Source: an uncultured Clostridia bacterium (GTDB lineage: Bacteria > Bacillota > Clostridia > Lachnospirales > CAG-274). Taken from it: a stretch of DNA of 64,000 bases. This document shows, piece by piece, positions 43,020 to 52,230 of this stretch. The notes beneath the pieces were generated by a model. That model was not told where the DNA came from and did no database searches. It saw only the letters and a program-made list of their open reading frames with translations. The DNA lies in the NCBI GenBank assembly GCA_947632615.1, contig CANRPW010000003.1, positions 56,120 through 120,119 of the forward strand, in the 5' to 3' direction. Within the stretch, counting starts at the first letter, position 1. The number at the start of each line of letters is the position of its first letter. A program made the position numbers and the translations under genes.

Positions 43020-44177
43020 TTAATAATTTCTGCGTGGATTGATTATGTCTATTTTACCCGTTTTAGCAAAAGGATTGGACCTTGAAGCCGCTGTTTCTTT
43101 ATAGCTGTCTTCCTCTTCAAGCTTTCTGAAGGGGTTGATATAGTCTTTCTTGGGTGCTGCTGTGGGCTGAGGTCTGTACTTAGGAACATTTCTGCTTGCA
43201 AGCGCGCCATAGTCGGCTTCATCTGAAAGTCCTGTAGCAACTACCGTTACCTTTACTTTATTGTCGCCCTCGATAGCTGACTTGGATGTACCGAAAATAA
43301 CCTCTGCTTCTCCGTCAAGAAGATCGTCTACATAATTAACGGCATTAGCAACCTCTACCATAGGTATATCGTCAGTATAGCATACATTGATAAGAATACT
43401 CTTGGCTCCGTCAATAGAGGTTTCGAGAAGAGGACTCTCTACAGCAAATCTTGCTGCATCCATAACGTTATCAGCTACTCCTACGCCCATATGAGCATAG
43501 CCTCTGTTTTCTGTCATGACAGTTCTTACATCGGCAAAGTCAAGGTTGATCTCACCCGGTCTTGCGATGAGGTCTGAAATACCTATAACGCCCTGCACCA
43601 AAACGCTGTCAGCCAGCTTAAAGGCATCCTTTACGCTTGTGTTTTTATCAGCTGTTTCTATAAGCTTTTGGTTTGGTATAACTATAAGAGTATCTACGTT
43701 TTCCTTGAGCTTTTCAATACCCTCAACGGCAAATCTCATACGCTTTTTGCCCTCGAAAAGGAAAGGCTTTGTTACTACGCCAACAGTGAGAATACCAAGT
43801 TCCTTTGCTATTCCCGCAACTATAGGAGCTGCGCCCGTACCTGTTCCGCCGCCCATACCTGCTGTGATAAATGCCATATCAACGTCCTGCATGGCGTTGT
43901 AGATCTCATCTCTTGACTCTTTGGCAGCTTCCATTCCTACCTCGGGTCTGCCGCCTGCGCCAAGTCCCTTTGTGCTTTTAAGACCAATGGCAATCTTTGC
44001 TTTTGCTTGGTTAGCATCAAGAGCCTGCTTATCGGTGTTTACTGCTATATATTCAATTCCGTCGGCGCCTTCATCTATCATTCTGGAAACTGCGTTACCG
44101 CCTGCTCCACCTACGCCGAATACAACTATTTTTGCATTTTCTTTAGGATTTATATCATTTAATACATCAATCAACAC
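43020..44177 (-). CDS. ftsZ: Cell division GTPase FtsZ
   Basis: Tubulin-like GTPase that forms the division ring. About 385 residues: [15 protein letters not shown], the tubulin signature [11 protein letters not shown]7 region and a C-terminal linker ending DIINPRRNY (short conserved tail somewhat atypical). GGAGGG lies 5 nt before GTG 44177 and 8 nt before TTG 44174; either could start translation, while the in-frame TTG at 44189 is inside the Shine-Dalgarno sequence. No ftsA adjacent. Own promoter and terminator. Confidence 0.96.
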   Translation of the reverse strand: MLIDVLNDINPKENAKIVVFGVGGAGGNAVSRMIDEGADGIEYIAVNTDKQALDANQAKAKIAIGLKSTKGLGAGGRPEVGMEAAKESRDEIYNAMQDVDMAFITAGMGGGTGTGAAPIVAGIAKELGILTVGVVTKPFLFEGKKRMRFAVEGIEKLKENVDTLIVIPNQKLIETADKNTSVKDAFKLADSVLVQGVIGISDLIARPGEINLDFADVRTVMTENRGYAHMGVGVADNVMDAARFAVESPLLETSIDGAKSILINVCYTDDIPMVEVANAVNYVDDLLDGEAEVIFGTSKSAIEGDNKVKVTVVATGLSDEADYGALASRNVPKYRPQPTAAPKKDYINPFRKLEEEDSYKETAASRSNPFAKTGKIDIINPRRNY

Positions 44178-44234
44178 TATTCCCTCCAATTGTATATAAA
44201 TTTATTTTTCTTTCACTTGTACAATATCAAATCT

Positions 44235-44263
44235 ATTATACAACATCCGAAATAAAATTGCCA
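44235..44263 (-). promoter_or_regulatory. Candidate promoter of ftsZ
   Basis: TGGCAA, 17-bp spacer, TATAAT on the minus strand. Only the -10 is strong. Confidence 0.5.
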
Positions 44264-44325
44264 TAGTAATTTTAAATTTTTTCATAAAAATTATAAATAA
44301 TTATGTCGTCTTATATTGCCTTAAT

Positions 44326-45045
44326 TTATGTAAGAAGCTTAAAGCTGGGATTTACAGTTGTGTCGGATATGTCCAGCGTGCCTGCCTCATGAGGATCAAG
44401 CTGCTTTACCACTTCATTCAGAGTGGCTATTTTGGTGTAGGCATCGTCAATGCTTCCGAAAATAACGTCTATCTGATTGACATATAAATGTATGTCATCA
44501 GGCTTTGATACATCTACCTTTACAACCATATCCGACAGGTCGTAGGCATCTATCAGCTTAGATATCTGAACAACATCGCTTAATGAGTAGTCGTTTGTGA
44601 CCGTAAGCGGCTCGCCCAGTGTAAAGCCCGAAAACTTAAGCCCTAAAATAATGGGGTGATGTATAGGCATATTTTCGTTTATGTCTATCACACGCCCGTC
44701 AACGTCAATAAATAAATATTTGCCAAGATAGGGTATATAGCCTCTTACCTTTCTTTCCTCAATATTTATAACTATGGTAGACGGAAAGTTCTTTACAATT
44801 CTTACGGATTTTATATAGTTGCTTTCGAGCAGCTTTCTTTTTGCCGTTCCTGAATTAAAGGCGAATATATTTCCTCCAACCTTATCTATTCCGGCAATAT
44901 CAAATATTTCGTCGTTGGTAAGCTGACTGTTCCCTATTACCTGTATTTCGTCTATTTCAAAGAAAGGACTTACAAGGGCAGCAAAAACAAGCATACAAAA
45001 TATAAATATTAATATTATTATGGTATATTTTTTCTTAATGTTCAT
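44326..45045 (-). CDS. Cell division protein FtsQ/DivIB
   Basis: 239 residues: cytoplasmic tail, one transmembrane helix (about 6-27), POTRA domain (FEIDEIQVIGNSQLTNDEIF) and a beta domain (ERKVRGYIPYLG, LFIDVDGRVID). Recruits late divisome proteins with FtsL/DivIC. AGAAGGTAATAAT before ATG. Precedes ftsZ by 150 bp as in the usual ftsQ-(ftsA)-ftsZ order, but ftsA and mur genes are missing. Confidence 0.92.
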   Translation of the reverse strand: MNIKKKYTIIILIFIFCMLVFAALVSPFFEIDEIQVIGNSQLTNDEIFDIAGIDKVGGNIFAFNSGTAKRKLLESNYIKSVRIVKNFPSTIVINIEERKVRGYIPYLGKYLFIDVDGRVIDINENMPIHHPIILGLKFSGFTLGEPLTVTNDYSLSDVVQISKLIDAYDLSDMVVKVDVSKPDDIHLYVNQIDVIFGSIDDAYTKIATLNEVVKQLDPHEAGTLDISDTTVNPSFKLLT

Positions 45046-45153
45046 ATTATTACCTTCTGACTAAACGAACGGTACATATTGATACATTATATATTTTAAA
45101 TGAATTTTTGCTCTTTGTCTATAATTTTTGGCATAATTTAATGAAAAAATAAC

Positions 45154-45190
45154 AAACCGACCTCTTTTCGTGTCGAAAGAAGTCGGTTTT
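45154..45190 (-). terminator. Terminator of purH
   Basis: AACCGAC...TTTCG pairs with CGAAA...GTCGGTT (long imperfect stem, 3-nt loop); the minus strand then reads TGTTATTTTTT. Lies 15 nt after the purH stop. Confidence 0.7.
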
Positions 45191-45204
45191 TGTTTAAAAT
45201 GATT

Positions 45205-46764
45205 TTAATGTCTGAAGTGGCGCATATTTGTAAATACCATGGCTATGCCGTATTTGTCGCAGGCTTCTATTGATTCTTTATCTCTTATAGAGCCTCCGGG
45301 CTGAATTATGGCTGTTATGCCTGCCTTGGCTGCTGCTTCAACACAGTCTGAGAAGGGGAAGAAAGCATCGGAGGCTAAAACTGCGCCCTTTGTTGCATCT
45401 TCGCCAATGTTCTTCTTGCCGTGGTCTATAGCCTGTTCGGCTGCCCAGATCCTGTTTACCTGACCGGGGCCAATGCCCACTGAGCTTTTATCCTTGCCTA
45501 TGGCTATGCCGTTTGACTTTACATATTTAACTATCTTCCATGTGAAGAGAAGATCCTCCATTTCCTTATCCGTAGGCTTGCGGCTTGTAACCACGGTAAG
45601 CTCGTCCTCGTTTAAGAGCTTGGAGTCGATGTCCTGAATGAGAAGTCCGCCTGAGACCTTCTTTACCTCATAAGAGCCTGCCGGCTGCTTTCTTTCAATG
45701 TCCTTAAGCTCCAAAAGTCTTATATTCTTCTTCTTTGTAAGTATTTCAAGAGCCTTTTCGGAGAATGAGGGGGCAAGTACGATTTCAAGGAATATCTTGC
45801 TTATCTGCTCTGCTGTTTTCTCGTCTATTTCTCTGTTGGCAACGACTATTCCGCCGAAGATAGAAACAGGGTCGGTAGCATAAGCCTTTGTATATGCCTC
45901 AAATATATCTTTGCCGCTGGCTACTCCGCAGGGGTTGGAGTGCTTGCATGCAACAACTGTTGGCTCTGTGTATTCCTTAAGAAGCTCTAAAGCACCGTGG
46001 GTGTCGTTTATGTTGTTGAATGAAAGCTCTTTGCCGTGAAGCTGCTTAATACCTGTGAGCATTCCTCTGTTGTCGCCCACTTCCTTATAAAAGGCTGCTG
46101 ACTGATGAGGATTTTCGCCGTAGCGCATATCCTGGACTTTTTCGTATGTGAATGAGATAGTGTCGGGATATTTTGGAAGCCCTGCCTTATCCTTAAGATA
46201 AGCTGCTATAAGAGAGTCGTAATGCGCTGTGTGGTTGAATACCTTTGCTGCAAGGTAGAACTTTGTTTCGGCGCTTACAGAACCCTTCTTTTCATATTCT
46301 TCTATGATCTTGCCATAGTCGGCGGGGTCTGTTACAACTGCTACGTCCTTATAGTTTTTAGCTGCTGCACGAAGCATGGAAGGACCGCCTATGTCTATGT
46401 TTTCGATAGCCTCTGCAAGCTCTGTGCCCTCTTTGAGAATGGTCTGCTTGAAGGGATAGAGATTTACACAGACTACGTCTATTAAAGTCACGTCAAGGTC
46501 TTTTATCTGCTGCATATGCTCGGGGTTGTTTCTCATGGCTAAAATGCCGGCGTGGATCTTGGGGTGGAGAGTTTTTACTCTGCCGTCAAGACATTCGGGA
46601 AAGCCCGTTACGTCCTCTACGCCTGTGACCTCTACGCCTGCTTCTTTAAGAGCGCGGTAGGTGCCGCCTGTGGAAACTATCTCAAGACCGAGATCTGATA
46701 GCTTTTTTGCGAATTCAATAATTCCTGTTTTGTCTGATACACTGATAAGTGCGCGTTTTTTCAT
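45205..46764 (-). CDS. purH: Bifunctional AICAR transformylase/IMP cyclohydrolase
   Basis: Last two steps of de novo purine synthesis, ending in IMP. 519 residues: N-terminal IMP cyclohydrolase (MGS-like; [26 protein letters not shown]) and C-terminal AICAR transformylase ([34 protein letters not shown]). AAGGAGAAGAGCC before ATG. Alone here, not in a pur operon; no purine riboswitch or PurBox was recognised upstream. Confidence 0.97.
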   Translation of the reverse strand: MKKRALISVSDKTGIIEFAKKLSDLGLEIVSTGGTYRALKEAGVEVTGVEDVTGFPECLDGRVKTLHPKIHAGILAMRNNPEHMQQIKDLDVTLIDVVCVNLYPFKQTILKEGTELAEAIENIDIGGPSMLRAAAKNYKDVAVVTDPADYGKIIEEYEKKGSVSAETKFYLAAKVFNHTAHYDSLIAAYLKDKAGLPKYPDTISFTYEKVQDMRYGENPHQSAAFYKEVGDNRGMLTGIKQLHGKELSFNNINDTHGALELLKEYTEPTVVACKHSNPCGVASGKDIFEAYTKAYATDPVSIFGGIVVANREIDEKTAEQISKIFLEIVLAPSFSEKALEILTKKKNIRLLELKDIERKQPAGSYEVKKVSGGLLIQDIDSKLLNEDELTVVTSRKPTDKEMEDLLFTWKIVKYVKSNGIAIGKDKSSVGIGPGQVNRIWAAEQAIDHGKKNIGEDATKGAVLASDAFFPFSDCVEAAAKAGITAIIQPGGSIRDKESIEACDKYGIAMVFTNMRHFRH

Positions 46765-46921
46765 GGCTCTTCTCCTTTGATAAAATAGCTTTAAACATAT
46801 TGTGTACTTGACATATTATGTATTTATAATTATTATTAAGAAAGCATTTAGACTTTCAAAATAACGACATTTTTATAATAGCACATAAAATTTTAATTGG
46901 CAATACATAAAGGTGATTAAT

Positions 46922-47758
46922 TTGAAAAATATACTTTTTCTGACAGATCTTGACGGCACCCTATTGGGAAGTGACAAGAAAATAAGCATGACGTCTTTGG
47001 ACATTTTAAACGCTCTTATAGACAAGGGGCTTAAGCTTGGCATATCAACAGCAAGAACTCCCGCTACCTTAGAGGGCATACTTGACGGGCTTAAGCTTAA
47101 TTTGCCTATATGCTGTATGAACGGGGCGGCTTATTATGATATGAAAAAAGAAGAATACATAAAATATTTCACTTTAGATTGCGATATAATATATGAAATT
47201 ATAAAAATCGGCAAAAACAAAGGTATATCGCCCTTTATACACTGTATTTTAAACAATTTTCTCACGGTATGCTTTGAAAATATAAATTCTGAGCCTGCAA
47301 GGATATTTTATGAGGAAAGAAAAAATCTCAGACTAAAGAGGGAGGTTAATGCCCCATACAGCAAAGAGCTTGGAGAGGTGGTCTATTTTACCTTTTTAGG
47401 CAAGGAGAGGGGCATTAAAGCAATAGTAGAAGAAATAAAAGAAAAGGGGCTTGCAGGCAGGCTCAACCTCAACTGCTATGAGGACATTTATAATAAGGAC
47501 TATTATTTTTTGGAGCTTTGCAACAAGGCAGCATCAAAAAGCACCGGGCTAAACTATCTTAAGGAGCTTTCGGGAGCAGAGTCGGTTTATGCCTTTGGAG
47601 ATAATTCAAATGATATGCCCATGCTTATGGCGGCGGATAAGTCCTATGCTGTGGAAAACGGCGTTGACGAAGTAAAGAGGTATTGCGACCGTGTAATAGG
47701 GACAAACGACAGTGACAGCGTTGCTTTTGAAATAGAAAAAATTGCGTTGAATTTATGA
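46922..47758 (+). CDS. HAD-superfamily Cof-type phosphatase
   Basis: 278 residues. Motif I DLDGTLLGSD, motif II START, motif III Lys region and motif IV GDNSNDMPML mark a Cof/YidA-type HAD phosphatase (class IIB cap), commonly acting on sugar or cofactor phosphates. TTG at 46922 is the likely start because the upstream in-frame GTG lies in the AAGGTGAT Shine-Dalgarno sequence. Substrate unknown. Confidence 0.9.
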   Translation: MKNILFLTDLDGTLLGSDKKISMTSLDILNALIDKGLKLGISTARTPATLEGILDGLKLNLPICCMNGAAYYDMKKEEYIKYFTLDCDIIYEIIKIGKNKGISPFIHCILNNFLTVCFENINSEPARIFYEERKNLRLKREVNAPYSKELGEVVYFTFLGKERGIKAIVEEIKEKGLAGRLNLNCYEDIYNKDYYFLELCNKAASKSTGLNYLKELSGAESVYAFGDNSNDMPMLMAADKSYAVENGVDEVKRYCDRVIGTNDSDSVAFEIEKIALNL

Positions 47759-47803
47759 CGGCAGGTGTTATAATATACCTATATGATTTTCAGGAGGCAG
47801 AAT

Positions 47804-48358
47804 ATGAAAGAGCTTTTGGAACTTTATTTTGCATTTTTCAGAATAGGGCTTTTTACATTTGGCGGAGGTATGGCAATGCTGCCTATGCTCACCAAAGAAA
47901 TAGTTGAAGATAAAAAGTGGGCTACCAATGAGGAGATACTCAATTATTTTGCCATTGGTCAGTGCACACCGGGCATTATTGCCATAAACACGGCTACCTT
48001 TATAGGCACTAAAAGAAAAGGCGCTGTGGGCGGTTTTGTGGCGACTTTAGGCATGATATCGCCCTCGCTTATTATAATACTTGTTATTGCGGCGGCTCTT
48101 TCACAGGTAATGCAATATGAAATAGTCGGTCATATTTTTGCGGGTATTCGCCTGGGGGTTGCGGCGCTTGTTACTCAATCTCTCATAAATATATTAAAAA
48201 GCGGCATAAAGGATGTTTTTGGCATTATTTTTTATGTTGTTATGCTTGCGCTTTGCCTTGCGCTGGATCTTTCGCCTATATATGTTGTAATTATAGGCGT
48301 TGTTGTGGGAGTGGCAAGAATAAGGCTTATTGACAAGAAGGAGAGAAAGAAGCTATGA
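47804..48358 (+). CDS. Chromate transporter-family protein, N-terminal half type
   Basis: 184 residues, about five to six helices, one CHR domain: FRIGLFTFGGGMAMLPML, GQCTPGIIAINTATFIG. Short-chain CHR proteins work as pairs of homologous half-transporters. AGGAGG before ATG at 47804; ATGA overlap with the second half. Physiological anion could be chromate, sulfate or another. Confidence 0.93.
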   Translation: MKELLELYFAFFRIGLFTFGGGMAMLPMLTKEIVEDKKWATNEEILNYFAIGQCTPGIIAINTATFIGTKRKGAVGGFVATLGMISPSLIIILVIAAALSQVMQYEIVGHIFAGIRLGVAALVTQSLINILKSGIKDVFGIIFYVVMLALCLALDLSPIYVVIIGVVVGVARIRLIDKKERKKL

Positions 48359-48903
48359 CATATATTTATCTTATTATAGAATTTTTCAAAATAGGCTTAT
48401 TCTCCGTAGGCGGAGGGCTTGCCACACTGCCGTGGCTGTTTGATCTTGCCGCCAAGGGCTATGGCTGGTTTACGGTTTCACAGCTTGCGGATATGATAGC
48501 CATTTCAGAGTCCACCCCAGGGCCTATGGGTGTAAATATGGCTACTTATGCCGGCTTTAATGCAGGGGGAGTTTTAGGCGGTATTGTTGCTACACTTTCT
48601 CTTGCTCTGCCGGGAATAGTCATAATCATAATAATATATCGCTTTCTTGAAAAGTTCAGGGACAACAAATATGTAAAGGGCGTGTTTTATGCACTTCACC
48701 CTGCTGTAGGCGCTCTTATAACCTTGGCTTGTATTGAGGTATATCGTTCTTCATTTCTGCCCTCCGAGGGCTTTGGCATAAAGCCTTTGTATTTTGTTAT
48801 ATTTTTGGCTTTATTTGCAGTCAAGATGATATTCAACAAAAATATACACCCCATAGCCGTAATTTTTGCAGGCGCTGTGATAGGGGCTGTTATGGGGCTT
48901 TGA
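48355..48903 (+). CDS. Chromate transporter-family protein, second half
   Basis: 182 residues, second CHR domain: FKIGLFSVGGGLATLPWL, SESTPGPMGVNMATYAG. Homologous to the preceding gene and translationally coupled by a 4-nt overlap; expected to form a heterodimer with inverted topology. Radical SAM gene follows after 2 nt. Confidence 0.93.
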   Translation: MTYIYLIIEFFKIGLFSVGGGLATLPWLFDLAAKGYGWFTVSQLADMIAISESTPGPMGVNMATYAGFNAGGVLGGIVATLSLALPGIVIIIIIYRFLEKFRDNKYVKGVFYALHPAVGALITLACIEVYRSSFLPSEGFGIKPLYFVIFLALFAVKMIFNKNIHPIAVIFAGAVIGAVMGL

Positions 48904-48905
48904 TA

Positions 48906-49853
48906 ATGGAAAAAAGATATTATTCGGCAAACGAATTTTTTAGAAATAAATTTGGCAAAAGGGTGATAAAGGTCGCCCTTGACGGAGGCTTTACCTGTCC
49001 CAACAGAGATGGCACAAAGGGTGTGGGAGGCTGCATATTCTGCTCACAAAGCGGCTCGGGAGATTTTGCCGGCAGCAGGCTTATGAGCATAAGGGAACAG
49101 TTTTATAAGGGCAAAGAGGTAATGGATAAAAAATGGTCTGACGGACTGTATATGGCATATTTTCAGGCTTTTACAAACACCTATGCCCCTGTGGAGCATT
49201 TAAGGCAGCTGTATATGGAGGCTTTAGAAATACCCGAGGTGTGCGCTCTTTCCATAGCTACACGCCCCGACTGCCTTGAAGGTGATAAAATTGATCTGCT
49301 TGCGGAAATGAACGGCATTAAATATACCTGTGTAGAGCTGGGGCTTCAAACCTCAAATGAGAAAACGGCTAAGCTTATAAACCGCTGTTTTGATAATGAT
49401 TGTTTTGAAAATAGTGTAAAAAGGCTTAGCGACAGGGGTATAGACGTTATCGCCCATATTATATTGGGGCTTCCCGGAGAGGATAAGGAAGATATGCAAA
49501 GGTCCGTTAAATTTGCCGTAGACTGTGGCATAAAGGGTATAAAGCTTCAGCTTTTGCATGTTCTTAAAGGTACAAAACTGGCAGAGGCATATGCCGCAGG
49601 AGAGTTTGAATGTCTTGATATTTATGATTATACGGATGTTGTGGTCGGCTGTATAGAGAGCCTGCCCCCTGACGTAGTGGTACACAGAATAACAGGCGAC
49701 GGCAATGGCGCCGACCTTATTGCGCCCTTATACAGTAAAAATAAAAAAATGGTTCTTAACAATATAAACGGAGAGTTTGTAAAGCGGGATACTTACCAGG
49801 GGAGGAAGTGGCAAGGTGAAGCTAATAACAATACAGGAGCTAAGCGAGCTTGA
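48906..49853 (+). CDS. Radical SAM protein (TIGR01212/YhcC family)
   Basis: 315 residues. 4Fe-4S motif CPNRDGTKGVGGCIFC, the wide-spaced form typical of the YhcC group, then a TIM-barrel and HRITGDG tail. Function of the family is unknown, with proposed roles in RNA or protein modification. ATG at 48906; overlaps the rhodanese-TtcA gene by 38 nt, implying tight coupling and maybe a joint role in tRNA thiolation. Confidence 0.92.
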   Translation: MEKRYYSANEFFRNKFGKRVIKVALDGGFTCPNRDGTKGVGGCIFCSQSGSGDFAGSRLMSIREQFYKGKEVMDKKWSDGLYMAYFQAFTNTYAPVEHLRQLYMEALEIPEVCALSIATRPDCLEGDKIDLLAEMNGIKYTCVELGLQTSNEKTAKLINRCFDNDCFENSVKRLSDRGIDVIAHIILGLPGEDKEDMQRSVKFAVDCGIKGIKLQLLHVLKGTKLAEAYAAGEFECLDIYDYTDVVVGCIESLPPDVVVHRITGDGNGADLIAPLYSKNKKMVLNNINGEFVKRDTYQGRKWQGEANNNTGAKRA

Positions 49854-50955
49854 CAGAGATAAAATAACTATACTTGACGTAAGAGCAAGAAATGACTACA
49901 GACGAAATACCCTTGAAGGGGCTGTAAACATACCCATAGCGGATATAGAGGAGAAGATGGACATTCTCGATAGATCGAAGCCCGTATATGTGCTTTGCTA
50001 TACAGGAGATAAAAGTGTTGATGTTGTGGACAGGCTTGAAGAAAAGGGCTTTGATGTTTACAATATCCATGGCGGCTATAGGGCTTATTTGCGTGAGTAT
50101 TTAAGCAATATGCTTAAGGAAGAGGACAGAGTAGAAGAAAGGCGCAGAGAAATAGAGCGAAGCATAATCAAAAAATTCAGAAAGCCTATATGGAGAAAAT
50201 TTACTCACGCCGTAGTTGAGTACAATCTTATTGAAAAAAATGACAAAATAGCAGTGTGTATATCGGGCGGCAAGGACTCAATGCTTATGGCGAAGCTTTT
50301 GCAGGAGATACAGAAGCATGGCAAATTTGATTTTGAGATAGTTTTTCTTGTTATGAACCCCGGCTATAATGCTGACAACTGGCAGATAATACAAAATAAT
50401 GCCAAGCTTTTGGGCATACCCCTTACGGTTTTTGAAAGTGAGATATTTGATATTGTTGCGGGAGTTGACAAAAATCCCTGCTATTTATGTGCAAGAATGA
50501 GGAGAGGTCATCTCTACTCAAAGGCGCAGGAGTTAGGCTGCAATAAAATAGCTTTGGGACATCATTTTGACGACGTTATAGAAACAGTGCTTATGAGCAT
50601 ACTTTACAGCGGCAAGGTGGAAACAATGATGCCAAAGCTGCATAGTAAGCATTTTGAGGGCATGGAGCTTATAAGACCCCTTTACATGGTAAAGGAAGAA
50701 GCCATAAAGGCTTGGCGTGATTATAACAAGCTCAGCTTCATACAGTGCGCCTGCCGCTTTACAGAAAATTGTGCGACTTGCGGCGGCGAGAAAGGCTCTA
50801 AGCGTGACGAAATGAAGGAGCTTATAGAAAAATTCAGAAGTACAAGCGATGTTATAGAATATAACATATTCAAGAGTATGTATAATGTAAATGTTGAAAG
50901 TGTTATAGGATATAACAAGGGCGGAGAACACCACAGCTTTTTGGATGATTATTAA
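49816..50955 (+). CDS. Rhodanese-TtcA fusion (tRNA 2-thiolation-type PP-loop ATPase)
   Basis: 379 residues joining a rhodanese domain (about 1-105; active Cys in VLCYTGDKS) to a PP-loop ATPase of the TtcA family (about 135-330) with ISGGKDSM, an Fe-S-type CYLCARMRRG and a C-terminal CACRFTENCATC cluster. TtcA makes 2-thiocytidine-32 in tRNA using a 4Fe-4S-bound sulfide; the fused rhodanese could supply sulfur. GTG start at 49816 with GGAGG 10 nt upstream. Fusion of these domains is less common than separate genes. Confidence 0.9.
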   Translation: MKLITIQELSELDRDKITILDVRARNDYRRNTLEGAVNIPIADIEEKMDILDRSKPVYVLCYTGDKSVDVVDRLEEKGFDVYNIHGGYRAYLREYLSNMLKEEDRVEERRREIERSIIKKFRKPIWRKFTHAVVEYNLIEKNDKIAVCISGGKDSMLMAKLLQEIQKHGKFDFEIVFLVMNPGYNADNWQIIQNNAKLLGIPLTVFESEIFDIVAGVDKNPCYLCARMRRGHLYSKAQELGCNKIALGHHFDDVIETVLMSILYSGKVETMMPKLHSKHFEGMELIRPLYMVKEEAIKAWRDYNKLSFIQCACRFTENCATCGGEKGSKRDEMKELIEKFRSTSDVIEYNIFKSMYNVNVESVIGYNKGGEHHSFLDDY

Positions 50956-50975
50956 TAAAAACACGTTGCGCCCTC

Positions 50976-51004
50976 CTTCCGAACACCCAAAGGCTGTTCG
51001 GAAG
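50976..51004. repeat. Hairpin left of palindrome P5
   Basis: CTTCCGAACA, 9-nt loop, TGTTCGGAAG: perfect 10 bp, 20 nt after the TtcA-type stop. Plays the companion position for P5 but on the other side and with unrelated sequence. Confidence 0.85.
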
Positions 51005-51020
51005 AAGGACCCGGGGGGGG

Positions 51021-51114
51021 GCGTGTGCGGGGCGATACCCAAGAGCCGAGGACAGGGAGAGCGGACCCGTCCGCTCCCCCTGTCCTCGGCTCTTGGGTAT
51101 CGCCCCGCACACGC
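51021..51114. repeat. Long palindrome P5 (46-bp arms, one mismatch, 2-nt loop)
   Basis: Left arm 51021-51066 begins GCGTGTGCGGGGCGATACCC and ends GAGCGGAC; loop CC; right arm 51069-51114 pairs at 45 of 46 positions. Preceded by a run of nine G at 51013-51021. Within the putative 5' leader of ispE. Confidence 0.93.
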
Positions 51115-51167
51115 AGCGCCGCAGGCTGGTCGGCGAAGCCGTAAAAAATTGGGAAGGAGTATATATA

Positions 51168-52043
51168 ATGGATGGCAAAAAAGTTAAGAGATCGGCACAC
51201 GCAAAGATAAATACAATACTTGACATAAAGGGGACTTACCCAAACGGATATCATATTCTCGATATGATAATGTTAAGTCTTGAGCTGCACGATACTGTTT
51301 CTCTTTCAAAGACGGATAAAGATGTTATACTCATTTCTACAAACGGCGGTGAATTTAAAGAAGATAAGAGAAATCTCGTTTATAAAGCCATTGATGCTAT
51401 CAAGAACAGATTTGGCATAAAAGAGGGCGTTATGGCGGAAGTTGAAAAAGTAATACCTATCTCCGCAGGTCTTGCCGGGGGGTCTGCCGATTGCGCGGCG
51501 GCTTTAAGGGGCATGATAGAGCTGTTTGATATAAATATTGACGACAGCGAGCTTTACGATATCGGCAAGGGGCTTGGGGCTGATGTGCCATTCTGCCTTT
51601 ACCGTGACCCTGCGAGAGCTGAGGGAATAGGGGAGATACTTACAAGCATACCCGACTTTCCGTTTTGTACTGTTTTGCTTGTGAAGCCCTCGGTGGGTAT
51701 TCCCACCCCGGCAGCATTTAAGGAATATGACAGTCTTAAAAATGTTGTCCACCCAAATATGGACAAAATGCTTGAATATATGGAAAAGGGCGACCTTAAA
51801 GGTATTTGCGCCTCAATGGGAAATGTGCTTGAAAAAATCGCCATAGACAAACATCCCATAATAGGCAGCATAAAAGAGGAGTTGATAGCCCAAGGTGCTG
51901 AGGGCGCTCTTATGAGTGGCTCAGGCTCGGCGGTTTTTGGTATTTTTGAAGACGAAGCAAAAGCAAAGACCGCATACACATACATAAAAGAAAAATTTGG
52001 CATAAAAGAAATATTCTTGACAAATATACTTGGCAAAAAATAA
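51168..52043 (+). CDS. ispE: 4-diphosphocytidyl-2-C-methyl-D-erythritol kinase
   Basis: GHMP kinase of the MEP isoprenoid pathway; phosphorylates CDP-ME. 291 residues: RSAHAKINTILDI near the N-terminus, ATP loop PISAGLAGGSADCAAALRG and a C-terminal GHMP domain (ALMSGSGSAVFGIF). ATG at 51168 with GAAGGAG upstream; the frame is open further upstream into P5 but without a ribosome binding site. P6 follows the stop by 31 nt, so ispE is bracketed by two palindromes. Confidence 0.96.
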   Translation: MDGKKVKRSAHAKINTILDIKGTYPNGYHILDMIMLSLELHDTVSLSKTDKDVILISTNGGEFKEDKRNLVYKAIDAIKNRFGIKEGVMAEVEKVIPISAGLAGGSADCAAALRGMIELFDINIDDSELYDIGKGLGADVPFCLYRDPARAEGIGEILTSIPDFPFCTVLLVKPSVGIPTPAAFKEYDSLKNVVHPNMDKMLEYMEKGDLKGICASMGNVLEKIAIDKHPIIGSIKEELIAQGAEGALMSGSGSAVFGIFEDEAKAKTAYTYIKEKFGIKEIFLTNILGKK

Positions 52044-52074
52044 AATATTGAGCCGATAAGCCTGCGGCACCGAA

Positions 52075-52157
52075 GCGGGGCGAGCGGCGGCAACGGAAGA
52101 AGCGCAACACCCGCGTAGCGGGTGTTGCGCTTCTTCCGTTGCCGCCGCTCGCCCCGC
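52075..52157. repeat. Long perfect palindrome P6 (40-bp arms, 3-nt loop)
   Basis: Left arm 52075-52114 begins GCGGGGCGAGCGGCGGC and ends CACCCGC; loop GTA; right arm 52118-52157 fully complementary. Between convergent ispE and the LysR gene. Confidence 0.95.
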
Positions 52158-52167
52158 CCCACGGGTC

Positions 52168-52204
52168 AGCCTTTTATAAACCATCTGTGATGGTTTTAAA
52201 AAGC
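52168..52204. repeat. Companion hairpin of P6
   Basis: AGCCTTTTATAAACCATC, loop TGT, GATGGTTTTAAAAAGCT with small mismatches. Shares AAACCATC/GATGGTTT with the companion of P2. Confidence 0.88.
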
Positions 52205-52230
52205 TGAGCAGCCCATTTTTTTTAAGAATT

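Noticed and set aside
46765..46912. Purine riboswitch upstream of purH
   Set aside because: No conserved three-way junction or loop motifs; the gap is plain A/T-rich sequence.
51093..51167. Longer ispE N-terminus starting inside palindrome P5
   Set aside because: No ribosome binding site, arginine-rich palindrome-derived residues, and a well-placed GAAGGAG ATG at 51168.
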